This document shows positions 1 through 12,120 of a stretch of DNA of 64,000 bases, piece by piece. The position numbers and the translations under genes were made by a program. The notes below the pieces were generated by a model. That model did no database searches and was not told the DNA's origin. It saw only the letters and a list, made by a program, of their open reading frames with translations. The stretch spans positions 1,130,001 through 1,194,000 of the forward strand of contig JAKTNV010000042.1 in assembly GCA_022747635.1 (NCBI GenBank). Reading direction: 5' to 3'. The first letter of the stretch is position 1, and each line of letters starts with the position of its first letter. The stretch comes from Hetaerina americana. Lineage: Eukaryota > Arthropoda > Insecta > Odonata > Calopterygidae.

Positions 1-39
1 CGTATTCCCGTACTTTTGGTTGCCGAATCGATTCATGTT

Positions 40-780
40 CCGCTTGCCACCGTGTTCGCCTCTTAAGAAGAGAAGGCGGGGCCGCCATAACCTTTTCCCT
101 CTCGCTCCTTCCACTTCCTCCTCCGTCAACCCCTTCTCGGGCCGAACTAATTTAACCCTTCCCTTCCTCCACCCTTCCGCCCCGCTCCCCGTTACCCTCC
201 CTGCTTTAACCTTCCCTCGTGCACTAAAACATTTCATTCCTCTCCGTTGCAGAGAGCACACACTCTCTCTCCTCCTCCTCCTACCCGCCCGGCCATCCCC
301 CTCGCCCCATTGCGCGCGCGGCACAAGACACGGTCTACGAGCCGCACTTCTAATTTCGCACCTCATAATTCTGCCGCGCGCAACCCCCTGCCCCCTGCTC
401 TGCGTTCAATCTGCCCCTGATCCCTTCCTCCGCCCGCCCTCCATCGCCTGCACTGCTAAACTCGATCCTCTCCCTTCTCATTCCGCCCGCTCACGTGAAC
501 CGCGCCCCCTCTTCCCCCCTCCCCCATCATTCCGTCGGCGGCGGGTCGCGTCGTCGTACTTTGCCTCCCATTCCTTCCCTCCCCTCCCATATCTCCCACC
601 GACGTTAAGTAAGTAAGTGAATGCACGATTGGAGAATTCCGCTTCCCTCGTCCTTGCTGACGTACTAATATTTTCCTTTCTCCATCTGCCGCCCTTTCCG
701 CCTTTCTTTTTTTCAGCTCCCGAAGCTCATCTCCCCATCCCCCATCGCCTCCTCCCTCTCCTTCCACCAAGAAAACGTGT
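40..780. other. Polypyrimidine island 1 (C+T-rich on + strand)
   Basis: This GC-rich block is dominated by C and T on the + strand, with many runs such as ctccctc and ccttccc. The 198-codon open frame through it is Ser/Pro/Leu/Arg-rich and has no domain or periodicity. I read it as open by composition, because stop codons need purines. A pyrimidine tract ending in cag at about 704-716 resembles a splice acceptor, but no coding exon follows that I recognise. Confidence 0.75.
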
Positions 781-2885
781 CGACTTTGTATTCATTCCGA
801 TGCGTGAAACGGGGTTGGTTTAATATTCATCCTATCGTGTGCTTTAATTAGAAAACGATTTATATCCAATAATTTTCTGTCTTTTTTTTCTCTGGAACTG
901 TTTTATAATCTAGGCGGAATGTCCCCTTTTGCCGCATTTTCTTGTGTAGCCATTTTCCTCCCGTGGTTAAAGATACATTTGCAGACTTATGCGTTCGTTA
1001 CTCGTTTTTTTATCGGGCTCCAAAAAGGAAACTATCCTGTTTAGCTTGGAATTAGGATGAATTGTATATTATATCAATTTTACTACTATATAATTTTTAT
1101 ATACTATACAAACTATATAAATATGTATCGTTTTAGAACATCCTAAATCTGGTGTCGAAGTAAAAGTGGTAGTTATCTCATTCCATTCCCCTAATATTTT
1201 TCAGCTTCGTAAGTTAACCACGATACCTACTGGGGCGAGAGTAATGTATAGATATTCAGTTTTTGAGTAATGTATATTTTTTCGATAATTTAATCATTGT
1301 AACCATCTAGTAGTGTTGGATATTTTATTCGTTTTGTGTTGCATTTAAATCCGTATATCTTAAAGTAACGTTATATTTTATTCATTGAAAACGGCGTTTA
1401 ATATGGAAATATTGTCCGAACAGTTTTACTTATTCTTAGTTTTTAACTTCAATTGCAATGGTAATTTAATATTTCATATAAATTTTTAAGTCCAGTACAG
1501 GGTAGTCTACCTAGTTCGATTCTTCAGTTTTAATATTGCATAATAAAATTTTCAAATCAAAGAAAATAATATATCCTTTTTCGCAAATTGCTCCTTATGT
1601 TCATGTATCTTTCTTCTTTGGAGCATTAAAAACAAATAACTGCAATATATTAGCCTTAATCGTTGCGAAGTGAATTCTCTTTGATATTTATTCTCTTGAT
1701 TGGAACTTAGGGCAATTTGTTACCATGCCGGTATTCATCAATCTCTGGACTATTGTATTCCAAAGTTAAAGCCATCGTCAGGAACAACGGAGCCACATGA
1801 AAAATGATTTTTGGAAATTGACCGACCTGAGGACATTGTAATCAACCCGTGTCAGTCCTCCAGTGATCGTGTTTACGGAGGTTGATTGCTTCATATTTTT
1901 TAGTAAATTTATCCTTATTCCTATCCCAATGCTTTTCAATGGTAATTGTGCGGAAACTGACAGGGATATCTTAAGGTTGTGATAGCTAAGTGTGTTTGTG
2001 AAAAATGAATTTGAGTCTTATTAACATGAAAAATGTACTTCCTAAAATGCAAGGTCATTTTTGTATGTTACCTCCAGTGTTCTTTCCTCCCTTCGCAATG
2101 AACACTTCCCATTGTCTCCATCTGACGCTGATTAAAACTATTTCCACACCCCTCTCTATTGTACCTTCTTTTGCGCGGTTGATTTAGGTAACTGTCAAGG
2201 CCATAATATTTGTAAATTCCTTTGACTGTGGCATACATTTACATTCTACTCCGCAATTCTCCGTTAGGGCTAGTGGCCGGGGGGTTAGGTAACAAGACAT
2301 TAAAGTAATTGGCAATTATTAAAATCACTATTTTGTTACCAGTAGACCGTAATTAGTCGTGTTTTGTTTCCTCTATTGCGATTACGAAATGATTGAAAGA
2401 AAACAAATTCCCCGCATCCATCTTGAAAATTCAATTTCTTCTTACATCTCTCTTTCGTTTCACCTACCATTTTAATGCGGGTCATATCTTCTTCAGCGAC
2501 AAGAGATTTTTCTCTACCTCGTTGGTTAAGTAGTGCACGTAATCTTCATGCTTCCAGCGGTTTTCAACCCACGGTTAATTATAAAATTGTGGCGAATTTT
2601 CTACGTACTAAAAAATTTTCTAACTTCTCCCAGTATCTTGTTGAATATCAAAATTGATGCCCGCCCAAGGTTCCAAAAGCCCTGTCCATATTCAAGATGA
2701 GTAAGTGGTTAAGTCGGCCATGCCTTTGAATGTCGCTCCAGATGAATTTGGTATAATTAAATTAGCACTGGCTCTTTCTGTTCTTTAATTTATTTAAAAC
2801 TACCCTGACTTTTGTTCTTATTATTCTTCAAGTGGTAGGATTGCAGTCATTTTTTGAGGCATCTCGTTGAAAAGGCCCCTTAGGT
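781..2885. other. AT-rich tract, nothing recognisable
   Basis: AT-rich DNA with stops in all frames and no ORF above about 60 codons. I saw no repeat, tRNA-like box or transposon peptide. It may be intronic or intergenic. Confidence 0.6.
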
Positions 2886-4320
2886 ATCCTTCTCAAGCCG
2901 TCTCCCATGTGCCGGAGGGGTGAAACCAACAGTTACTTCATTAGGTGGGGAGTTTGAATCAAAGCGACCGCTCACCGTCAGCGCGTCGCACATCTTGTCC
3001 TTGCCCCCTCTCTCCGGGGGGGGGAGGGCGTAGTCCTCCGCGGTCGTTTTCATTACTTCCATGAATTTGTTTGGTAGAAATGTCCTCGCTCCCTCTGGCA
3101 TCTCCTCCATCCCGCACCGCCGACCTCCCGCGCCTGTCGCTTTCGTCCTTGGTGGGCAACTCCCGTCCAGGCCGGACAACCAACACGCCCCTTCACCCAC
3201 CGCCGCCCCTGTTTGTGCAAAAACCACTTCTCCCCCGTCGGGTCTCCCGAGTCTAGCTTCCCCCTCCCTACCTTCCTCCTGCTCTCTCCTCCGTCAGTTC
3301 AGCCGCCCCAAGAGGAGTGCCTGCATGAGAAATGCCGGGGATAGTGCGGGGAAAGGGGGCGCAATGGATTTCAGGGGTGCGGTGTGCTCCTTTGGAGTGT
3401 GCCGTGTTGTGTGGATGGAGAGGGAGAGGAGGAGGAGGTGAATGGGGTTATACGTGGCGTGTGGCGAGACTACGTCGGGGAGTGGCGAGCGGCGGCTTGG
3501 CTGGAGGGGTTCTCAAGGGTTTGGGGGGGAGATGTAAGAGAGAGGGGGAAGGTTGGAGTCGGGATGAAATACCAGCCCGCCCTACATCCCCAAGCCCCTG
3601 CCTCCCCATCCCCCCCGGCCCTCTTCTGGCGGTGGAACACTCAACCCCTTCCTCTCTCCTTCCCTCCCTTTATCCCCACCCACCCTCTCGTACACCTGGC
3701 CCCTCCGCTCTCCCCGGCTCCCCGCCCCCTCTACCTGCCATCTGCCCTCCCTCGCCCCGCCTCTCTTTTCCCCCCCTGACCCGTCTATCGTCCCCCATCC
3801 TCCTCCCCTTGTGAAAATGACGCATTGACTACTGCAGAGATGTTTGTGCCGTAGGTGGAGGGAATTCTTCCTCGCCTGTCTCCGTTCGAACTCTATCTCC
3901 CTCCCTCCGCGTCTCGTCTCCCCACCCGGTGTCTTTCCTCTCTCCGCCACGCTCCTCGGGCCCCGTCTCCTCTCCCCTCTAACCATCATCCATCCGCCGC
4001 GCCTCTGCCGTCCTTCCCCTAGCCGCCGCCCATGCCACGTTTTGTATCCGTTTCCGTGCGGTCTTCATCCTATCCCCCTTAGTCCATCGACGCACGTGTT
4101 CCGTCGATTGAGGAAATCATTAAGGGTCGTCGACCCGACTCTTCTACAAGTGCCGCCTGGGAGATGCCTTTACCCCATGTAACGCCTCCTTTCCTTCTCC
4201 CGACGAACCTCCACCCGCAGCGCCACGCCTCAGGCGTGTTGTGAGGAACATCTCTTCATCCAACTCCCACCATTGTGGCCGACAGCGCGCTACACCTTGT
4301 TTGAATATCTCTTCATCTTC
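2886..4320. other. Polypyrimidine island 2 with an inverted (purine) sub-block
   Basis: Most of 3100-4200 is C+T-rich on the + strand. A sub-block at about 3380-3570 is instead G+A-rich, with runs of gaggagg and gggagag, so the strand bias flips and then flips back. The ORFs on both strands (up to 160 codons) are low-complexity Pro/Ser/Leu or Gly/Arg/Glu sequences, mirror images of the base bias. I assign no gene. Confidence 0.7.
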
Positions 4321-5469
4321 TTCATCCGCTACGGGAAGAGTGAACTAGGAGCAGTTCCGTGCGCCTCGCCGCAGTCTTCTGTCTCGCGCCCGCGTCTTCA
4401 CTTGCCTGTCTTTTATTGAGAACCCTTCCCCCCATATTACATGTGGATAGTAATATAGTCGAAAGGTTCCTTGGAAGACGTTCGTTGAGCATCAAAAAAG
4501 CATCATTCATAGAAAAGTTGACACAATGATTTTCTTGATGTTTGTATAAGCATTTGATTGCACCATTTCATCCAAATTTCTTAAATTTCAATATCATTTG
4601 TTACTCGTTGTAATTTCCTGTTCAAGTATGCTAAAATCTTCTTATTTACCAGACCTTATGCTTATGATGTATCTCTCATGTCTTCATTGCACAGAATTTT
4701 ATGGATTCCTTTTGCTCTGGAATACTGCATTTAAATGTTCGTCACGAAATCCCCATCCGCTGCTAAAATTCTGGAACTTTAGATTGTAATACTAGCTCTG
4801 ATACAGAGATGAAATTCCATTAAGGAATCAGGAAAGCTCTCCTGTCTGGCGGCTTTGATTAGGCACATGTCCAGCTGTTCCGACATAATTATTATTCGTC
4901 AACAGGTTTGCTTGTTAAATAGCAGGATTAATTCAACCTTATAACTTGTGTATGTCCGCCGTTGCCCTGACTGATTGCTGCACAGACCTCTCCTTCCGCT
5001 CTTGGAATCTTCAAATGAACGTCGCATATCACGTGAAGTGCTAGGATGTCTCATCTCATCGGATCGAATTTGGGTAAACCTCATGCGTTGCACATGCGAT
5101 CACATCTTAAAGAAACCATTTCTAAAGCGCATAGTAGGGAAAATACTGGTAAAAAATGAAAGAAATGTAATATTTCTCATGTGTTAGATATCATGTGGTG
5201 TATCTTACGACTGCTACCGGGATTTGGGACCCACTCTGGAAACAATTCATTTAAAAATTAAGCAAAGCAGAAGAGCTTCCCGATTCGTGATAAACTACTA
5301 TGAAGGATCATTAGGTGGGCCACATTTACTATTTGGCCTAAAACGGAGTCTGTTGAGGACTGGCTGATGAAATTAATTCCCAAGTTATCAATCGTACAAT
5401 TTTAATTACAGCATTAAGGTAATAATTCAAGTCTCGCGTAGCATATAAGGCTCTGCATTGGTGAAAAAA
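4321..5469. other. AT-rich tract, nothing recognisable
   Basis: AT-rich, with short ORFs only (64-70 codons) and no family resemblance. It ends at the LINE tail motif beginning at 5471. Confidence 0.55.
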
Positions 5470-5511
5470 CTACCTTAACCGGTAGATTACCTAATAATAA
5501 TAATAATTGGT
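5470..5511 (+). mobile_element. Solo LINE-type 3' tail with (TAA)n
   Basis: The 25 nt at 5471-5495 are identical to 51220-51244, where they form the end of a LINE 3' region. The motif holds a small hairpin, CTACC-TTAACC-GGTAG, followed by ATTACCTAAT and then a short TAA microsatellite. A terminal hairpin plus simple-repeat tail is typical of the 3' ends that LINE reverse transcriptases recognise. A SINE that borrowed the LINE tail would look the same. No tRNA-like head is visible upstream. Confidence 0.6.
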
Positions 5512-5544
5512 GAAAAAGAGATGAATGTATATAGGGTCGAACTG

Positions 5545-5637
5545 GCAAGAGAGGCAATGAAGGTACGGAAGTATGAAAGGTTGATGCAGTCTGTTCGTGG
5601 CAATGGAATGCTGAAAATTGTTATAGAGGAAAATTGT
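5545..5637 (+). pseudogene. Possible decayed LINE C-terminal peptide
   Basis: This frame reads ...REAMKVRKYERLMQ... then RGNGMLKIVIE. It resembles the segment [10 protein letters not shown] of the LINE C-terminus at 50846-51139. The match covers only about a dozen residues, and the following codons diverge. It sits just downstream of an identical LINE tail motif, which makes relatedness more plausible and would imply two LINE fragments in tandem. A chance match cannot be excluded. Confidence 0.35.
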
Positions 5638-5699
5638 TTTATAACTTTGACTAAACGGGGTTGTTGGAAAAAATTTGGCAAGGCAATGAGTGTGTGAAG

Positions 5700-6320
5700 T
5701 TGAAGGAAGACTTATTGTATCTAGGTTTTTGAGTGTTTTTTCGTGTTGCACTTATGTAAAGTTTAGAAATATGTTATTGCTTAGCTATTGGATCAATCCC
5801 AAACCTGTCCTGACCGGTCGAATACTCTCAGTGTCTGCGAATAAACAGATTCATGGATTTATTATTTCCTCTAGCAATTCACAGCCATAAAACTAAGGGA
5901 GCAAAACGTTCAAAATTTATTTCGTATCACTCCAGTTCACCCTCCTTCCACTATATATTCATGCCTTAACAATCCTTACTGCACCTTATTTCGGCGACTC
6001 ACGGCCTACTGTATAGATCTATTACTTGATTTAAAATGGAATGTACGGGTAAACCGTGTGTGATTAATGAATTTAAGTAGTAGAAGTACACCACCTTTTG
6101 TGGATATTTGTTACGCAGGGGGACGTGTATAAATCAAGTAATAATTGAAATATTCTTGTATCGCATTAATGCTAATGGCTTCGTGCATTCTCAGCCCCAT
6201 TTAAATTTATCCCCGGCGGGTTGTATGCGTAGATGTAGATTTGTTATACATTGGAAATTGCCAGAAATACGTGTACAATTCAATTAGTAACTCAGTTCTA
6301 ATTTAGCTGAACCCCTTGCT
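5700..6320. other. AT-rich tract, nothing recognisable
   Basis: AT-rich, without recognisable genes, RNA boxes or repeats. Confidence 0.5.
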
Positions 6321-6327
6321 GGTGCAC

Positions 6328-6353
6328 CTCTCTCTCTCTCTCTCTCTCTCTCT
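6328..6353 (+). repeat. (CT)n microsatellite
   Basis: An uninterrupted CT dinucleotide run of about 26 bp, lying at the edge of a short pyrimidine-rich block. Confidence 0.95.
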
Positions 6354-6569
6354 GGCGGTTCCCGTAGAATATCGCGCGGTTTGAACCAATATCGCTTCTT
6401 TGAATTCCCCCCGCCATGCTTGACGGCATCTTGTGGCTTGCTCTCCTCGGTATAATGAAAGCGGACGGAAAAGTGAGGCAGACATAATCCAATAATAAAA
6501 CACTCTTAAAATTGCCCTCCCTGGCTGCTATTAAAGGGGAGGCGGAATGAAATTTGGTGGCTTCTCTGG

Positions 6570-6795
6570 AGGAGTGCGATGGGAGTGGGGGTAGCGCCCA
6601 ATTCTCCTCTCCCATCTCAAGCCCATCCCCCTTTCCCAGACTTCCCAGCCCACACCCAAAGCAGCATCCATTCAACCCGTTCACGGGCGAGCGTCGAGTT
6701 AATCTTCATTGATGATAGCCCTCCCAACCCCCCGCCCCAATCTCTCTCTCCGTCCTCCCCTCCCTATCTCTCTCTCTCGCACTGTTATCGCGTCA
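6570..6795. other. Short polypyrimidine island
   Basis: C+T-rich on the + strand with CT-dinucleotide stretches near 6740 and 6770. The 82-codon open frame across it is Pro/Ser-rich and not credible as a gene. Confidence 0.6.
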
Positions 6796-6799
6796 CATT

Positions 6800-8560
6800 A
6801 CGGTCCATTGATCTGAGGTTCATTTGAATCTACTTATTTGGGTTTGCGCCAGTGTATGGTCGTTTCATTTTAGCTACCCGTCAGGATGATGTCCCCGAAG
6901 TAGTTTCCAGGAGCTTATAATTTTTGATGCGGCGTCGAGGAGTGGAATTCTCTTGGGTTTCCCATGTGTTTTACATGCGTTGTTTTTTTACTTTCATTCG
7001 ACGGTCCCATTTCATTTGGGTGGATTAGATGCAGAATATCATCTGCCGAGTGCCGTGTCATAGTATGCTTGTTACCTAGAGGAAAATGGGATTCCCTTTG
7101 ACCATTTTTGTCATTTTGACAATTATCATTGTTCTATATTTTCATTTATGATATTTTTCGTATCAATTGTCATAGTTTAAATCTGTTTTGATTTGGGCGT
7201 GATGTTTTTTGTAAGTGCTAGAAATATCTGCGCACGTAGATAAGCATCATTTATTTCTTATGTAATTGCCATACTAGCTGTCAACCTGTGCATACTACCT
7301 GATATATTGACGTTGATTTTGGAATATTTTCCTCGTAAGGCCCTGCGGAGGCTGAGGAATAGTGAATGTGTGCTGTCCTTTCAATGGCATTTGCTTGTGA
7401 GCGGTGAATGAGTTGTCTTGAGATGCGTTATCAATACAGAGGTGACATTCAACCGATGCTCATTGGTCTATCGAGGATGCGCCCCACAACGCCAAGGACC
7501 GGGTTGATGCTGTGTCAGCGTTGGTGGATGTTTTAATAAACAAGTTGTTTTGATGTTAGTTAAAATCAAAACTAACCTTGGTTTATTCTGCCTAGTACAG
7601 AAAAGTGGTCTTTTGTTTTTTTCCGTTCAGGTACGCCATTCTGTGTGTCTTAATACAATATTGTTAATTTTTAAATTCCAAGAAAGAATAAATTTCCATG
7701 CAAGTTATAATTTTATTTTTCGGTTTGTTGTGAAAATAGTCTCTTCGTATTAGGTATTAATGTCTTCAAAGCTTTAAGCATTCATATAGGATAAATACTT
7801 AAATTTAAGTATGTGAAAACGATTTAATGTGGGTAGCCACTTTCCCTCTAGATTATTTTTATTCGACTCTCAATTTTCATTCTATCATTCTTTTTTGGTG
7901 AACTGTTTTTTTTAAAGAAATCGTCGACTATCAAATGAGAATTGTGTTGGATAATGCAAAACGTCGCTACAGCTGAGAAGTCAATGATTTGGATAATAGC
8001 CCTGGGCAGTAATCTTCTGTGAAAAAAAAAGTCTAAGGCCCAGGACATTCATCCCAATCGGGAACATTCATACTAATAAAGAACAACATGTGTATTGCTA
8101 TAAAACATTTTTGTCGAATAAAATTTGTTTCAAATTTGTAGTTACTTAATTCCATTCTAAATATGTTTTTTTGCAAAACAAATCCTATGCTGGAATCAAC
8201 ATCTATAATAATTTTCGGTTGCAGTTGTGCGATCGCATGATGTGAACTTCAATATAAAATGTTAAGCCTTGTATTCGTTTAATGTTTGATTTGGAAAGAT
8301 TCTTGCACACATTGTACGTATTCTTTATTAGTAGCACGTATCGCGTTGATCTTAACCTACCATGACTTTCCATACTGAACACGAGTGGCGTTCGTTGTTG
8401 AGTGAAATATGTATCAGTTTCTATTAGAGAATGGGGATACGCTATGTTTGGTATCTATCACCATTGGTGCGTGTTATGCGTTTCTGGACAATTCATTTGG
8501 AAAAAATATGCCCACGGAAAAAGTGAGTATTTTTGTGTGGGAGCAAAAGTTTGTAAGGGC
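6800..8560. other. AT-rich tract, nothing recognisable
   Basis: AT-rich, with short ORFs of no recognisable family. I found no tRNA-like boxes or transposon peptides. Confidence 0.5.
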
Positions 8561-8758
8561 CACACATTAATCACGCTGGGGTGCTTGCGGACGCACCCGA
8601 GGGCATATTTTGCTCTGCCTCCCCAGCGCCCCTTCGTACCTATGAATTGGAAAACTTGGGGAATGACTGGCATTCGCGTGGTTTATGTATGGCCGTCCAT
8701 CGACTTTTTAATGGCGTCGGGATGGCGGAAGATAGAGGGAGGATCAAATTGGCCGTAG
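8402..8758 (+). other. Unrecognised 118-codon ORF (probably chance)
   Basis: An open frame in sequence of moderate GC, outside the polypyrimidine islands. It encodes a mixed-composition peptide rich in Trp, Tyr and Cys. I recognise no motif, signal peptide or domain. No promoter or splice context supports expression, and shorter frames overlap it on both strands. A single ORF of this length is expected by chance in 64 kb. It is listed because its amino-acid mix is less biased than the island ORFs. Confidence 0.15.
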
Positions 8759-9004
8759 AAATATTTTCGCTCATGGTTATCATTTACCTAGCGTCCTTTA
8801 AATCAGCCCCGCACCCGATAAATTCAGAATTTCGCCCCAGATCCGTTTTAAATTCGAGAATTCCCTCCTCGCCGTCCAGAGCACTTCATATTCCGATGCC
8901 GTAGCCTTGGCGTTTTCTTTCTGCTTCCCGGTGCCGTGCGCCTCGCATTAAATTACCCAACTTCTATGGCCACGTCATCGTTACCGTTCGTTGGCTAATT
9001 GAAA

Positions 9005-10635
9005 CTAGAAATACAGCGCCGCCCCCGCTCGTACATCATTCGAACTCGAGGCAGGTAGTCGGTGGAATATTTGGCTTGCGCCCCCGCTCGACCCCCCCCC
9101 CTCCGCCGCGCCCTCGACTCTCTTTCCCCGCGAACTTGGGTCGGATCTTTCGGCGCCACCCCCGCTCGCCTCCGGCCCCCACCCTCTAAACTCCCCCGAG
9201 GATTCCCTCGTCTGCTCTCCTCCAACCCTCCTCCACCGCCTCCTCCCTCACGGCATGCCACCCGCCCCCTCCTCTTACCTCTATCTCTCTCCCTCGCTGC
9301 AGTTTTCTCCTCAGCCTCTCTCTCTTTTTCGGCTCGAGCTCTTCAGCCTCCTCCCTCTTCCTCACGTTGGCTCCCTCATTCCACGACTAATCTAAAAGTT
9401 TCCCTTGCCCTAACAGCTGAGCTGCCGCCCTGCTTCTACTTCTCCTCTTCCCGCTCCTCATTCTACTTCTCTCCTCCTTGGAGAGATCCTCGGGCCCTCC
9501 CACGCGGTGGCCCGCACCCCCGAACGTTGTCCTTCCCAATCCTCGAGAGCGCCTCCCATGCCTTCCTTCTTCCCCCCTTCCTTCCATCTCGCCGCTCCCT
9601 CCGCCCTCCCCAGCACGCCTCCGTCCCCTCAATCCCCTCGACCCATCCCTTCCTATCGCCGCTTCATATTCTCACTTTCTTGCCGTGCTCTCTCGACGTC
9701 TTCGGTCACCCTCACACTCCTCCCTGCCACCCCTCCGCACCTTCCTCTCCTCCTTAATAAGCGCTAGTCTTCCCTCCTCGCCCCACACCCCCTTCCTCTC
9801 TCACGCCCTCCTCGGGAAACTTATGCCCCCACTTCCGCCGCTAGTTATACTCGTACTTAACGTGTCTCTTCGGTTTCTTACCCTCCTCTCCACCCTCCTC
9901 CCTACGCCCACGCCTTTTTCTCCCTCCATACACTTCCTTCCTTCAGCAATGGTGTTTTCTTCGCCTCGCGTCCCTCTTCTCTTCCTCCCCTTCTGCCCCC
10001 TCCCACACCTTGTTCCCCTCCATCCCGTCTCTCCTTCTTCGTCGCCTTTCCTTCCTTTTCCTGCGGCAGTTCAAAAAGGGGGTTTGTGTGTGTGTTCTCA
10101 TTTGCATGTCTCTTCCGCCATCTCATTTACCCTCAGCCTCGGAAGTGGCCCTCGAATTCTCGTCTCAGGGTATTGTTTTGAGGGAGGGAAGTTTCGGGGC
10201 AGTATTTTGGGCCAGGGTGTGAGGTTGTGGAGGGAAGTGAGTGTCGAGAGGAGGAGTGAGGTGGAGCTAGTGGGTGGGAAGTCGGCTCTGGCGTTGGGAG
10301 TGGAAACGGGAGGTTTCCTCACTCCTTCTCTCGCTCGTCCCCCTCCCCCATGCTCCTTGCCACGCCTCGCCCCGCTCCGAATCCTCTCCCTTCTCGGCCT
10401 CTTTTTTCCGTTCTCTTACCTTTCCTTTGCTGTGTTTTTTCAAGGGAACGATTGATGTAAAGCGTTGGTCGTTTTGCTCCACCTTCGGTCTCTTTTCTCC
10501 GTTTTTTTCATCTTTTTCGGTGGAGGAGAAAGGAGTTTTTCGGGTTGATGAAATGCCTGTCTTTGTTGCCGATTTATTTTTTTCCCTCCCTCCGGCGGAG
10601 CGAAGAGAGAGAGAGAGAGAGGCCTGCGAGGAGAG
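9005..10635. other. Polypyrimidine island 3, with purine insert
   Basis: C+T-rich on the + strand from about 9060 to 10130. A G+A-rich segment at about 10170-10315 (ggaggg, gagtgagg) follows, then C+T again to about 10590 and a short (GA)n at about 10605-10621. The 231- and 325-codon open frames are Pro/Ser/Leu-rich, change composition when the strand bias changes and have no domain. They are artefacts of the base composition. Confidence 0.75.
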
Positions 10636-10639
10636 GCAC

Positions 10640-11185
10640 AGGTGACGCATAGTCTGCGTCGGCGGTCTCCTGCGGCCTCTGTTTAATTTCGTCGATGTCG
10701 TCTTGCACATGCGAGGAGCCATTGTTTTTTTTCGTTTTTGGGGAGTCCTCTTCTTCCTCCGGGCATTGCGGGCCTGTTTTCAGGTAATTAGCGAATTCCG
10801 TTTCCTTGCCACTGGTTTTTGTGCCTTAAAGAATGGGAAAGCCATTTGGTGAGAGTTGAAGCACTTTTCAAGACAGTGACGTTTGAGGCAATGAGTGTAT
10901 TCCATCCAAGCGTTCATATTCAAGGGTGTAAAATGCAAATGTATTCTGCAAGAAGAAAAAAGTTATTGGGCATGGGTTATTATATTCACTCAGCTGGCGG
11001 AGTTAAGATATTTTTGCTGTTAAAATAAATATTATATTCGTCTCGTGCGATTGGAAACTACCATTCATAATCTAATCAGCCCGGGTAGACTTTGTGTTTG
11101 TGTGTGTTTTAAATTTTTAGTTGTGAAAATTTCATCGGTGTTCCAGCTGTTCGTTCTTTTCACGTAGTGTTTTTATTCCTCGTGT
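10640..11185. other. AT-rich spacer, nothing recognisable
   Basis: Moderately AT-rich sequence between two islands. It has a 69-codon frame without a recognisable family and a short TG-rich patch near 11095. Confidence 0.5.
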
Positions 11186-11189
11186 CAGT

Positions 11190-12120
11190 TTCTCTCATCT
11201 TCTTTCTCATCCTACTCCTCTCCCCCCGAAAAGAGCCTCTTTCTCTATGAAGACAAATTGCAGTCCCTCGCCGTCTCACTTCCCCGAGCCCCTCTGCCGA
11301 CAATCCTCTCAACTGCTCTCCCCGGCACCCCTGCCCACCGCGAGTGGTCTACTCTCGCGTCCACCCCATTCCCCTCTTGCCCCTTCCTCCTTAAGGTCTC
11401 TCCAACGAAATTCTTCCTCCTCTCGCCCCACCTTCGCTCGCCTCCCTCCCGTCCTCTCACACCATCTCCCCGTTTAAGCTCTCTTTCTCTCTCGTTATTT
11501 TTCGCCCATATGTACCTTATTCTTCTTCCGTAACCACTATCTTCACCCCGGACCGCTCTCCTTCCCAACAACACATTCCCTTTCTTCATCCGCCTCCCCC
11601 TAATCCCATCTCCACCCCACCGTAGTTAATTTAGACAACTGCCTCATCTTATTATTCGTGGAAGCTCACCGTGGATCTCGTCCTCGGCGCCACTGCCCCC
11701 CTCTCGTCTTCCCCCTTAACTCTTCCTCCGTGTGTCTTCCTCTCCCCCGGCAAACTTCTCCCGTGTGCCGCTCTCCCAGACGGAATACCTGTGTGTGTGT
11801 GTGTGTGTGTTCGTGCGCGCGCGAGTGTGTTCTTAACCGCTTCCCAATCCCTGAGCGGTAGGAGGGGAAGGAAAAGCCGACCCCTCCCCCACACACTCGC
11901 CCTACCACAATCCACCACCCCCTCTCTCCTTCTCATCTCTCTCCTTCCTCAGTCATCTTCCTTCCTCTACCTCTTTCTCCACTTGGCTCCTCCATTCCCT
12001 CCCGCGCGCGCGATATAACCCCTCTCACCTCCTCCACCCGCCTTCCAATTAATCCTCTCTCGTTTCATCGTCGCTGCGACAGAACCGCTGTTATAATTCT
12101 GTTATTTATTCTCCCCTTGC
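11190..12120. other. Polypyrimidine island 4 with (GT)n
   Basis: C+T-rich on the + strand with Ser/Pro/Leu-rich chance ORFs of 76-115 codons. It holds the (GT)n microsatellite at 11790-11811, flanked by gcgcgc, and another cgcgcgcg run at about 12003-12012. Confidence 0.7.
11790..11811 (+). repeat. (GT)n microsatellite
   Basis: Eleven GT units, followed by alternating gcgcgc. Alternating purine-pyrimidine DNA of this kind can adopt Z-form. Confidence 0.95.

Noticed and set aside
704..716. Splice-acceptor-like pyrimidine tract and cag
   Set aside because: Such matches are expected many times in C+T-rich DNA, and no exon follows.
9478..10455. 325-codon open frame
   Set aside because: Same reason: compositional artefact in a polypyrimidine island, with no motif.
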